Assembly: GCA_015231955.1 (NCBI GenBank)
Contig: JADGAN010000014.1
Span: forward strand, 1-64,000
Direction of reading: 5' to 3'
Source of the DNA: Oligoflexia bacterium
GTDB lineage: Bacteria > Bdellovibrionota > Bacteriovoracia > Bacteriovoracales > Bacteriovoracaceae
Length of the DNA: 64,000 bases
How positions within the stretch are numbered: the stretch's first letter is position 1; each line of letters starts with the position of its first letter. The notes beneath the pieces were generated by a model. It was not told where the DNA came from and ran no database searches. It saw nothing but the letters and a program-made list of their open reading frames with translations. The position numbers and the translations under genes are program-made. This document shows, in pieces, positions 1 through 7,912 of this stretch.

Positions 1-120
1 TCCATGAATGGAGCAAAATATTTTTGTAGGATTAGAAGTTTTCTTATGACTATGAAAAAGAAAGGACACTCTCCATTTGATAAGCTGAATGCCATTTTTT
101 ATCCAGAACACACTGAATAG
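1..120 (+). pseudogene. IS66-like transposase, C-terminal remnant
   Basis: The frame is open from the window edge to a TAG at 118-120. It encodes a short tail with the pattern GAKxxxRIRSxxxTxxKKGxSPFDxLxxIF. This resembles the C-terminal end of IS66-type transposases, where a G-x(5)-RI...T...QGR...D.L pattern recurs. The match is from memory and only about 39 residues are visible, so the gene may be intact outside the window. A SEC-C motif follows in the -1 frame directly after the stop, which suggests one frameshift between two parts of a former longer gene. Confidence 0.35.
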
Positions 121-275
121 ATACAAAGAAAAAACACAAGCAGAGAGTCAAAAATACTCTAACTGAACAAACGGTGCAGACAGCTCCTATTGTACCTGTC
201 AATAAAAACGTTGGACGAAATGACCCCTGTCCGTGTGGTAGTGGACTAAAATTTAAAAAGTGTTGCCTAAAATAG
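117..275 (+). pseudogene. SEC-C motif fragment (no start codon)
   Basis: The frame is open from 117 to a TAG at 273-275 and ends in [19 protein letters not shown], a textbook SEC-C zinc-binding motif as found at the C-terminus of SecA and on many unrelated proteins. No ATG and no ribosome binding site lie in front of it in this frame. Upstream the frame is blocked by TGA at 114-116. It therefore looks like the tail of a frameshifted gene, either the adjacent transposase-like ORF or a SecA/SEC-C protein. A function cannot be assigned. Confidence 0.5.
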
Positions 276-323
276 ACTAAAGTAACTCAGGTACTTATTA
301 CGGCCGTGTTTAGTGTTCTGATC

Positions 324-1883
324 TTACTGTAGGAGTGTCAGTTGTTCGACGAGTTTGTCGCTAGAGATTCGTGTTGGATCCTTGTAATCGACTCGCAATA
401 ATCCGCTGATAATTTTGCGTAAAGGGTGCTTGCTGATCTTTTCATTGCTTTCTAGCTCACGCTCTATTACCTGTTGGTCAAGAGTTTCTATTGTGTCTAA
501 AATATCCTTATTTTCTATTGGTGTAAGAAATTTTGGAAACTCTTCTGTGGACAGAACATAAAGGACAATACCGATAGACCAAAGATCGTTGGCCTTGTCA
601 ATTTCTAACGTAGTTGCTGCTGCCGAGGATGCTGGAAATTCAGGGAGTTTATCGCTTTTCCACTTAAGATAACTGGGAGACATATAATCCTTGGTTCCCG
701 AAAAGCGTTGCTGATTGACCAAGGTTCTTTGATCGTTATAAAGATAACTCAGATCAAAATCGGCCAATTTAACGTGGAGTTGCTCACCTTCGATTGTGTC
801 TCTAGATGAGTCCAGTTGCTTCATGGGCCGGGGATAGGTTACAAAGATGTTATCTGGCTTGATATCTCTATGAATGATATTAGCACCATGGAGTCCTTGA
901 ATGGCCTTGGCAATTTCCAGTGCTAGGCGAAGGGTGGCTTTAGGAGATATGCGTTTGTTCAAAGGCATTTTAGCTTGCAGCTCTAGTAAATCAACGAGGT
1001 CACCTCCACTGCATTTTTTTTCGACGGCAATCAACTCACTACTATCCTTTGGAGAGCAATAGTAGTGATCGGCCGTTAAGATATTTTTAGTACCTTTTTC
1101 TTGAAGCTTTTCAGAAATAAGCTTCTCCATGTTGAAGCGAGCTTGCATATCACTGCCGTGGTACGTTTTATAAACAAAAGGAGAGGGATCGCTTAAGGAA
1201 AATGCATCATAAACAGTTTTAAGACTTCCTTCACCAAGGAAAAGGGAAGGGATGAATGCGTCGGTTGAGGTAAAAAGTGCGGGCCCGATAGATTCAGTGC
1301 CCTTAAGCTTAAAAGCTTGCATAGTAGCAGGTTTGCTCTTTTGGTTGGACAGCTTTAGAACTTGGTCATAAAGGTTGCTTAATGCCCCCTCGTTAATTCC
1401 TCTTTCCTTAGCAATGGCCGTAACACTCTGGATCTGTTTTATTCTCGATGGGAAATGTTGAGTTAAGATATCTTTGCATGTTTGGCAAAGTTTAAAGAGT
1501 AGCTCATGATTTCTTCTAAGAAAAAAATCTATATGAAAATTATTAAGTTTATCTGCAAAGCTTAATTCTGGATTAAGGCATTGATCTGCTTTAACAGTTG
1601 CTTCATGGGATTCTGACACATACTTTTGCAAAACCTGTAGAAGCTCTTTTTCACCACAAGCACGCACACTGCTGCTAGCATAGACAGTCTCTACTGGGTC
1701 GGTACTGACGTTTGGATTAAATGCTACACAAGTGATGTGCAAAGCTTCTTTATTAAAATCCCACCGGTATTCAATTCTTGCCTGTAGCGGAGCTGATGTG
1801 ACTACTGTAAAAAACAGGGTGAAAATAAAAAAGTAAAAGAGAGGGGATGCCTTCCTGAAAATATAAAACATAGTTTTCTCCAT
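324..1883 (-). CDS. exported Ser/Thr protein kinase-like protein
   Basis: 519 aa. A hydrophobic signal peptide (about 1-36) precedes an N-terminal region of unknown fold (about 40-205) containing several cysteines. A protein-kinase fold occupies about 210-510. Visible kinase elements are the Gly-rich loop GEGSLKTV (217-224), the beta-3 Lys in VYKTY (K239), the catalytic loop HRDIKPDN (338-345), and NDLWSIGIVLY in the F helix. The magnesium motif reads DFD (375-377) rather than DFG, and the APE position reads SPS. The kinase should act outside the cytoplasm, where ATP is normally absent, so it may be delivered into another cell or may be a binding pseudokinase. It is followed 4 nt away by no other gene on its 3' side, and it lies just downstream of the DUF3626-like gene, probably in one transcript. 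Confidence 0.75.
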   Translation of the reverse strand: MEKTMFYIFRKASPLFYFFIFTLFFTVVTSAPLQARIEYRWDFNKEALHITCVAFNPNVSTDPVETVYASSSVRACGEKELLQVLQKYVSESHEATVKADQCLNPELSFADKLNNFHIDFFLRRNHELLFKLCQTCKDILTQHFPSRIKQIQSVTAIAKERGINEGALSNLYDQVLKLSNQKSKPATMQAFKLKGTESIGPALFTSTDAFIPSLFLGEGSLKTVYDAFSLSDPSPFVYKTYHGSDMQARFNMEKLISEKLQEKGTKNILTADHYYCSPKDSSELIAVEKKCSGGDLVDLLELQAKMPLNKRISPKATLRLALEIAKAIQGLHGANIIHRDIKPDNIFVTYPRPMKQLDSSRDTIEGEQLHVKLADFDLSYLYNDQRTLVNQQRFSGTKDYMSPSYLKWKSDKLPEFPASSAAATTLEIDKANDLWSIGIVLYVLSTEEFPKFLTPIENKDILDTIETLDQQVIERELESNEKISKHPLRKIISGLLRVDYKDPTRISSDKLVEQLTLLQ

Positions 1884-1887
1884 GGTT

Positions 1888-2937
1888 TTAGTTGTTTATT
1901 CCTTCTTGAAAATATTTCTCTTTATAAGATTTTAGCACGCTTTGATAGAGTGGATTTTTTTGAAAGTTCAGTTGACCTTTAGAGGAGTCAATCATAATGA
2001 TAGGAACCCCTTTTTCACTAGAAAAGCGCTCGAGCGATTGAAGTCTCTTCGTGGCCTCCTCCTTAGAAATATTTTGAGTGACTTCATTTTGATCAACAAT
2101 GAGTAGTGCCATATCGCTGCTATCTATACGGCCGTTCTCTGAATGGATATTGGCCTCAACATACTTAAGACCATGAGAAGAGGTTTGCTCTCCCTCCACA
2201 TTACTCTTCCAATAGGCATGTGCCTCCTCTTCCTTAAAGTCGCCCACAATTTTTTCAACTTGATTATAACTCGACTCTGTGAACTCCGCAGTGTCAACCC
2301 AATCTCCAATAAACTTTGTTCCTGAGTCTCGGCTACGAAGAAGAGTATTGGCCCTGATTTGCGGTTGCAACACAATGGCGGAGTTTCCCCACCCCTCGTG
2401 CCCTTGTCCACTCAAGTTTAAGGCGCCATAGATTGGCCGCTCCGTTGGGGATAGTGAATCTACATGCTCATTACTTAAATTCAGGTCATCACGAGGTTGC
2501 TGACCTCGTACATATTTATTTCCATATTGTCCTCCTGGAAAAAAATTTCCTTGTTTATCAAACAAACGATTGGCGACAAAACCGATATGGATTGGGGCCT
2601 CTTGTATCTTCTGTTCCATCTTTTGCAAACCAGATTTTATTTCTATTGGGGGTGTATCTTTAAGAAAAGAGTACCGTTGGTATGTTGCCACTAAGTCCTC
2701 GCTTGTTGCTGGACAATCGTTAGCAACTTTTGTGATGAGTTCTTTTTGCGCATTAGAAAGCACAGCCACTCCCCTATTGCACAGGAAAGGTAGCTCCGAT
2801 CGAATAGTATTGCCATAGGAACAATGAATTAAGGCCTGTCCAGCAGTTCTTAGGAGTTCTCCCAGGAGACCAGCGAATAAAGGAGAAGAGTAAAAAGAGA
2901 TTGTAAAAACAAAAAAAGTGATCATCATTTTCATCAT
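1888..2937 (-). CDS. exported DUF3626-like protein
   Basis: 349 aa with a signal peptide (about 1-22). The centre holds ERPIYGALNL (166-175), then SAIVLQPQI and SRDSG, and later YVEANIH (259-265) followed by ALLIVDQNE (277-285). This order resembles DUF3626, whose members show RPKYGALNL, a chain of LKP and GDS motifs, and EAQIHG...EALVLDP. The family has no settled function; some members resemble toxin or ART-type folds. Recognition is from memory and the usual QFETG motif is not visible. The gene ends 4 bp before the kinase-like gene on the same strand, so the two are probably co-transcribed. A chance isochorismatase-like resemblance at ALLIVDQ was considered weaker. Confidence 0.5.
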   Translation of the reverse strand: MMKMMITFFVFTISFYSSPLFAGLLGELLRTAGQALIHCSYGNTIRSELPFLCNRGVAVLSNAQKELITKVANDCPATSEDLVATYQRYSFLKDTPPIEIKSGLQKMEQKIQEAPIHIGFVANRLFDKQGNFFPGGQYGNKYVRGQQPRDDLNLSNEHVDSLSPTERPIYGALNLSGQGHEGWGNSAIVLQPQIRANTLLRSRDSGTKFIGDWVDTAEFTESSYNQVEKIVGDFKEEEAHAYWKSNVEGEQTSSHGLKYVEANIHSENGRIDSSDMALLIVDQNEVTQNISKEEATKRLQSLERFSSEKGVPIIMIDSSKGQLNFQKNPLYQSVLKSYKEKYFQEGINN

Positions 2938-3177
2938 GGCACTAGCTCCCTACTTGTAAACAAGGATAACCATTACCCTCGTCAGGAACCATTATATACT
3001 CTGAACAATGGATCACTTTGAAAAAAATGTATACTCTCTATAATATTAACGAATTAAGCTTTCTCAACTAAATTTATTGAGTGGCATGAAAATATTGCAC
3101 AGGCAAAAGCTCACTTATTCCGATGCGTTCTTACATGCTTATCCATGATTGGCAATATGACAAAAAGGAGGGAATAA
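2938..3177. other. divergent intergenic region with promoter-like elements
   Basis: This 240-bp gap separates divergent genes. On the plus strand a perfect TATAAT (3039-3044) follows TTGAAA (3018-3023) with a short 15-bp spacer. On the minus strand TATAAT reads from 2995 to 2990 without a good -35. The region also holds two short words (3121-3134 and 3143-3156) that recur in swapped order at 33845-33895. An AGGAGGG ribosome binding site at the end serves the gene at 3178. Confidence 0.4.
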
Positions 3178-5121
3178 ATGGTTTATATAATGGTTGCTAC
3201 TATTATCATGTTTAACAGCACCAGAGCATTGTGTGTGGAGACGGTTAAACACAAAGATGACGGATCAAAAACGAAGATATCGAGATTCTTTTCGCCAGCA
3301 CTACCAGTTCATCAGCAATCGGTGGATTACTCTGATTTCTTGATTGAACAGCGTGCTTCAACGAAAGAGATCCCTTACACTTTATATTTAGAACATATAA
3401 AAAGCTATAGGGCAAACAGTAACCGCAATGAAAAATTCTTAGATTTTGTACAGCAAATGCAAAGTAATAAAACCACTCCCCAGCATGAGAAAAGCTTCTT
3501 TAGCAGACTAAGGGAAGCCGTCTCATTGCTGTTTAATAGAGTTTCCAAAAGCACCGTAGCTCATGATCCATCTTGCCTACTCAATGACAATACCTCTTCC
3601 TCTTTGGTCTGTAACAGCTCATCAATAGAGGATGCGCTTGATACTTTATTAGACGATAAAATATTGTCAAAAAAAACCGCTGTTTGTATTGACTATGATG
3701 GAACATTAGCAAGAAAGGATGTCAAAATACCAGCGCCAAAAAAATTAAGGGATTTCTATGAAAAATTAAAAACATGTCTTAAAAACAACGACAAAATTGA
3801 GCCTATTCTCTATTCGCTAACCAGCGGAATGACTGAAAAAAAAATAGCAGATGCTCTTGTCATTAAACATGCAAGCGATCAGTTTCCAAAATCGTATTTT
3901 ACTGAAGAGAAAGTAGAACAATATGACGGTTTATATGTTCCTACAACAGACAAGGAAATATTAAGTAATAAAATTGCTCTTTTAAAACAAAAAGCAGGTC
4001 AGGTTTTCGTATGTACGAAGGGAGCTTGCAATGATGACTTCCGCGATAAGTTTATTAATGAAATAGGATTAAATCCCGCTACGGAATGTATTGGTGGGAT
4101 CAGAGGCAATAAGGCCACAGCATTGATGAACCATTTGGAGAAAAGCGGAAAAACTGCAGAAAGTATCGTCCTTGTTGATAATAACGAAGATTTTTCTAAC
4201 CAATTTGTTTCCTCCGATACTGAAGCAAATATTTCTAAAAAGGCGTTTTTTATTGCAAATAGCGGAGACGTGAGTTTTGAAATTAATGACCACTATAACT
4301 TATCTCGTCTTTTTGCTACATATTTGGAGAAGGGATTAGCTGGAGAAGCAGATAAAGCAGTTAGGGAAAAGGCCCTAGAGTGTATAGGGATGCCCTCTGC
4401 TGAAACGACGAAACAAAATTTATCTGCGCTTAAAGTGGCGATCGAAGGCGAAAATCAGGCCTCAGCATTTATGAGAAATTATGCTTATCCGCCAGTCGTC
4501 AAGAATGTGCGCTTTCAAGTATTAAAAGATGCTCCTCGTGAGTATGGATGCAAAAAAGGCAGTGAAAATTCAGCTCAATGTAAAGATTCGATTCGTTTTC
4601 TCTTAATGGAGTCTAAACGCTTGTTGCAACATGAACTACCAGAAGCGACAAAAAATTATTTTGCCCACTACAGGAACTATGCTGAAGAAAAATGTAACTC
4701 AACGTTTCAAAATCAGTTGCAACAAGGAGTGACTTGTAAAGAGTGGGCGAAAAAACAGACAATGAAGGAGATTTTCTTAAGAGTGATTTCGCCTTCTTTG
4801 GTGGAGATTGATCTAGGTTTTAACGAACTCGGTGCTAAGATAGTTCAAGAAAATAAGCAATTAGCTCAAATGAGAAAAGACCATAAAAAAAAGAGCGATA
4901 TTCAAATGTTAGAAAAAAGTATCGAGGGCATGCAACGATTATACAATAAGAAACAAGCTGAGAATTTAAATCGCAGTGGAGCATCCCAGGTGTTAACAAC
5001 ACTTATAAACGAAGCAGATAAAAAAGTGGTATTAGACGCTGATACAAAAAAACTATGGCAAGATATGGTTACAGATAATGAGTTCATTTCCAGTGTTATC
5101 AGATTCACTTCTAATCAGTGA
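3178..5121 (+). CDS. exported HAD-superfamily (DUF2608-like) protein
   Basis: 647 aa, starting at ATG behind a strong AAGGAGGG site. A short hydrophobic leader (1-18) ends at ALC. Residues about 165-345 form a HAD-like domain: the nucleophile motif is IDYDGTL (171-177; D172 and D174), a TSGMTEKK segment fits motif II, and SIVLVDNNEDF (about 328-338) fits the acidic motif IV. DUF2608, a HAD branch seen in Legionella and Chlamydia, ends in a similar LVDDN motif. The C-terminal 280 residues are helical, with a Lys-rich coiled-coil-like stretch near 560-600, and show no family I know. It is probably an exported phosphatase-like effector. The substrate is unknown. Confidence 0.6.
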   Translation: MVYIMVATIIMFNSTRALCVETVKHKDDGSKTKISRFFSPALPVHQQSVDYSDFLIEQRASTKEIPYTLYLEHIKSYRANSNRNEKFLDFVQQMQSNKTTPQHEKSFFSRLREAVSLLFNRVSKSTVAHDPSCLLNDNTSSSLVCNSSSIEDALDTLLDDKILSKKTAVCIDYDGTLARKDVKIPAPKKLRDFYEKLKTCLKNNDKIEPILYSLTSGMTEKKIADALVIKHASDQFPKSYFTEEKVEQYDGLYVPTTDKEILSNKIALLKQKAGQVFVCTKGACNDDFRDKFINEIGLNPATECIGGIRGNKATALMNHLEKSGKTAESIVLVDNNEDFSNQFVSSDTEANISKKAFFIANSGDVSFEINDHYNLSRLFATYLEKGLAGEADKAVREKALECIGMPSAETTKQNLSALKVAIEGENQASAFMRNYAYPPVVKNVRFQVLKDAPREYGCKKGSENSAQCKDSIRFLLMESKRLLQHELPEATKNYFAHYRNYAEEKCNSTFQNQLQQGVTCKEWAKKQTMKEIFLRVISPSLVEIDLGFNELGAKIVQENKQLAQMRKDHKKKSDIQMLEKSIEGMQRLYNKKQAENLNRSGASQVLTTLINEADKKVVLDADTKKLWQDMVTDNEFISSVIRFTSNQ

Positions 5122-5293
5122 AAACGGTGCCCAGTTTTAAAGGTAGCATGTTTTCTTAATAAAATGTATTTAGGCAAGAATAAGTTATCGGATTCGCAAT
5201 AAAAAAAATAATATTCAACAAAAATATTTTTCAAAAAATGTTTGCGCGTTATCATGTTGTCTCAACAAGCAAAATTATAAAAAGGGTGTTGGG

Positions 5294-7912
5294 ATGAATC
5301 TATTACTAAAAACATTATTTTTACTTGTGTTTATTTTTAATGGAATTGGACTGCTGCATGCAGGTATTAGTGGGGATGATTTAGAGAAAGCGATCGCAGA
5401 GCGAATGGTTCGAGTGGCAGAATTCAAAGATATTCAAGAAAAATGTGAAGAGATGCAGGTTTCTTGTTATCTTTTTGGAGGAACTGCTGCCGCTTATGCA
5501 AGTTACGTTCATCGTGATTTAGAACGAGAATTAGAGCATAAAGATTATAATCCCTATCGCTTTGATTACGATTTAAGTTCCATGTTTAATAGCAGTCAAG
5601 ATTACGATATTGTAATGGATGGCACCCCAGAGCAAATAAAGACGTTGCAATCCTATCTTGAAAGTAAATACCCCTATATGCAAGGGGAACATACGGCCTG
5701 GGAGGTGCGCCCACTGCGTATGCAAAATGGCACAAAAGAACCACTGCTAGGACCAAATTATGAAGACAATACCGATTTTCTAAAACAGCATACCGATAGT
5801 TATTCACAAGGGATGGTCGCGATTACTAAACCTGCCATAGGAGAGCAGCGAGTGCTCGATCTTAAATATTGGAAAAAATCAAATCCTCGAATGTTTCTTA
5901 ACGATGTTGCAAATAACCAAATTCATTACTTAGAGAACGATCAGCATACTACAACAGTACGCTACAATGATCTCTCGACAGGGAATCCTCAAATCTTATC
6001 AGTGGTTCGATATTTAATTAAGGCCTTGCAATATGGGGCCACCATTCCAGAGGAGAATAAGGGGCGTTTAAGTAAAATTATTGCTGATTTTGATCCTGCA
6101 AGTATCAACAGTGGTAATCAGTATTTGCAAAATTGGATCGAATTTAATGCAAGAAAAATCATGACTAACTCGCTTGATGTCGAACGGTCTGCGGAGCTGC
6201 TTAGTGGAAAGTATTTGGGAATTCCTGAGGAGAAAAATTTGCAGGTTAAGCTTTCTCAATTAGGGTTAAATGGCGATGTCGGTGGACTTAAGTGGTGGAT
6301 GAATAAAGAACCTTTGCGCAGCACTCGTCCTTGTGTAGAGGGTGGTGATAGCAATAGTATGACTGCTAAAAAATTAGGCATTAAAGAGATTAATCATGTT
6401 GTTAAGGAGATGGATGCCTTTGAAAACATTTCTCGGCCCTATGATAAAAGGGCCAATGCTTTGATCTCCAGAGGTAGTGTAAATGGCGAGACCGCCTCCT
6501 ATGGTGATGGTTTTTATGTCTCTAGAGGCGAGACAGATTACTATGGTACAGGGATGATGATTGTGATGGATCTTGATGAGAATGCTATTCAAGGAGTTGA
6601 TTTTGAGATTTCCACCACTGATCCCTCCGTTTTGATTATAAAAAATAAAAATTGTATTCATAGAAAGTATGAAAAAGAAAAAGGGGTATCACTAGATGAG
6701 TTTGTTAGTCGCCTTATGAATCAAAATGAGACTGGTGTTGGATATCTTTCCAGGAATCAGAAAAAAGCAGAGTCAGAATATTTAGCATTAACTCCACAAG
6801 CAAAGAGCAACTTCAATAAGTTTGTTCTCGGTAAGGTTGCTATAGATGAATTTCCTGCTAAATGGTTTAGTACAAAATTCAGTAGACTTTTTCCTGAGAT
6901 TGCTCTGATGTTTATCGAGAAGGGTACGGCCAATAAAGAGATCGTTCAGTATATATTAAGCCAACCACACTGGAAGGATTATTCTGGATTGTCTGGGTGG
7001 GTTGAAGCACAGATAAAACAAGGTGGAATAGATCAGGAGCTCGTCCAGCATGTTTTAAGCCGACCTCACTCGAAGGATCACCCTGAATGGGTGGCAGCGC
7101 TTATCCAGAAGGGCACAGTGGATGGGGAGATCTCTTGGCTCGTTTTAAATCAACCTCACTGGAAGGATCATCCTGAATTGGTCGAAGCGCTTCTCCAGAA
7201 GGGCACGGCAGATGATATGGTGGCCACCTATGTTGTAGGCCAATCTCATTGGAAGAATCATCCTGAATGGATCGAAGCGCTTCTCCAGAAGGGCACCGTA
7301 GATAGTGCACTTGCCTGGGGGGTTTTACGGCAACCTCACTCGAAGGATCATCCTGAATGGGTGAAACAACTTATTGAGCGTGGCCAAGCAGATTATGTGA
7401 TGATTCAGGATGTTTTAAGTCAAGCGCATTGGAGTGATCATCCTGAATTGGTGGAAGCGTTTGTAAATAAGGGCACGGAAGACATAGCGATTGCTGTAAA
7501 TATTTTAGGCAAAGCTTGCTGGAAAGATCATCCTGAATGGGTAGAAACACTTATAAAACGGGGCAATGCCGATTGGGAGATTGCGAAGAATGTTTTACCT
7601 CAAGCTCATTGGAAAAGTTATTTTCAAAAACTTACGAAGGAAAGCAATCCAAGCGTGGAGAGGATTAGGGAATTTTATCGTAAGCACGACAAGCAGATTG
7701 CAACGTTAAAGACAGAGTTAGCGCAAAGATCTGCAGAAGCGACTTCATCTGGATCAGTTGCTAGTTTGCAAGATTTTCTTAAAAGCAAGATGGATGATCC
7801 AGCACTCCTTGCTTGCCTTCCCAGTAATTTAATCTCAGTGTATGAGGAATTTTTCTCTGACAGTAAACTTCTCCTGGATAAGCTGGTTGAAAGGATTGCA
7901 CATCGCTTATGA
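5294..7912 (+). CDS. exported nucleotidyltransferase/ART-like protein with 30-aa repeats (copy 1)
   Basis: 872 aa with signal peptide (1-23). The N-terminal third looks like a Pol-beta/poly(A)-polymerase-type nucleotidyltransferase: FGGTAAAY (GG at 62-63), QDYDIVMDG (D103 and D105), and a third acid in VLDLKYW (D189), followed by NPQILSVVRYLIKALQYGA as in the RNA-binding helices of PcnB/CCA enzymes. Around 385-440, YGDGFYVSRGETDYYG (Y403 onward) resembles the core of ADP-ribosyltransferase folds. Residues 533-775 are eight 30-residue repeats with consensus HPEWVEALLxKGTADxxI, then a 97-residue tail. The stop overlaps the next ATG by 4 bp, so copy 2 is translationally coupled. Enzyme assignments are inferred from motifs only. 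Confidence 0.65.
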   Translation: MNLLLKTLFLLVFIFNGIGLLHAGISGDDLEKAIAERMVRVAEFKDIQEKCEEMQVSCYLFGGTAAAYASYVHRDLERELEHKDYNPYRFDYDLSSMFNSSQDYDIVMDGTPEQIKTLQSYLESKYPYMQGEHTAWEVRPLRMQNGTKEPLLGPNYEDNTDFLKQHTDSYSQGMVAITKPAIGEQRVLDLKYWKKSNPRMFLNDVANNQIHYLENDQHTTTVRYNDLSTGNPQILSVVRYLIKALQYGATIPEENKGRLSKIIADFDPASINSGNQYLQNWIEFNARKIMTNSLDVERSAELLSGKYLGIPEEKNLQVKLSQLGLNGDVGGLKWWMNKEPLRSTRPCVEGGDSNSMTAKKLGIKEINHVVKEMDAFENISRPYDKRANALISRGSVNGETASYGDGFYVSRGETDYYGTGMMIVMDLDENAIQGVDFEISTTDPSVLIIKNKNCIHRKYEKEKGVSLDEFVSRLMNQNETGVGYLSRNQKKAESEYLALTPQAKSNFNKFVLGKVAIDEFPAKWFSTKFSRLFPEIALMFIEKGTANKEIVQYILSQPHWKDYSGLSGWVEAQIKQGGIDQELVQHVLSRPHSKDHPEWVAALIQKGTVDGEISWLVLNQPHWKDHPELVEALLQKGTADDMVATYVVGQSHWKNHPEWIEALLQKGTVDSALAWGVLRQPHSKDHPEWVKQLIERGQADYVMIQDVLSQAHWSDHPELVEAFVNKGTEDIAIAVNILGKACWKDHPEWVETLIKRGNADWEIAKNVLPQAHWKSYFQKLTKESNPSVERIREFYRKHDKQIATLKTELAQRSAEATSSGSVASLQDFLKSKMDDPALLACLPSNLISVYEEFFSDSKLLLDKLVERIAHRL
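6890..7618 (+). repeat. eight tandem ~90-bp units encoding 30-aa solenoid repeats
   Basis: The units encode HPE(W/L)VEALLQKGTADxxxAxxVLxQPHWKD-type repeats. Units 1 and 2 are irregular (32 and 31 residues) and the other six are exactly 30. The helix-turn-helix periodicity suggests an alpha-solenoid binding surface. Adjacent units share long identical DNA words, so slippage or recombination is likely. Confidence 0.9.

Noticed and set aside
2720-2745. isochorismatase-like ALLIVDQ motif in the DUF3626-like protein
   Set aside because: No Lys/Cys catalytic motifs follow, and the wider order of motifs fits DUF3626 better.
7101-7310. minus-strand frame across the 30-residue repeats
   Set aside because: A shadow of the 90-bp repeat; the repeated PSGEALRPIQDDPS pattern simply mirrors the coding strand.
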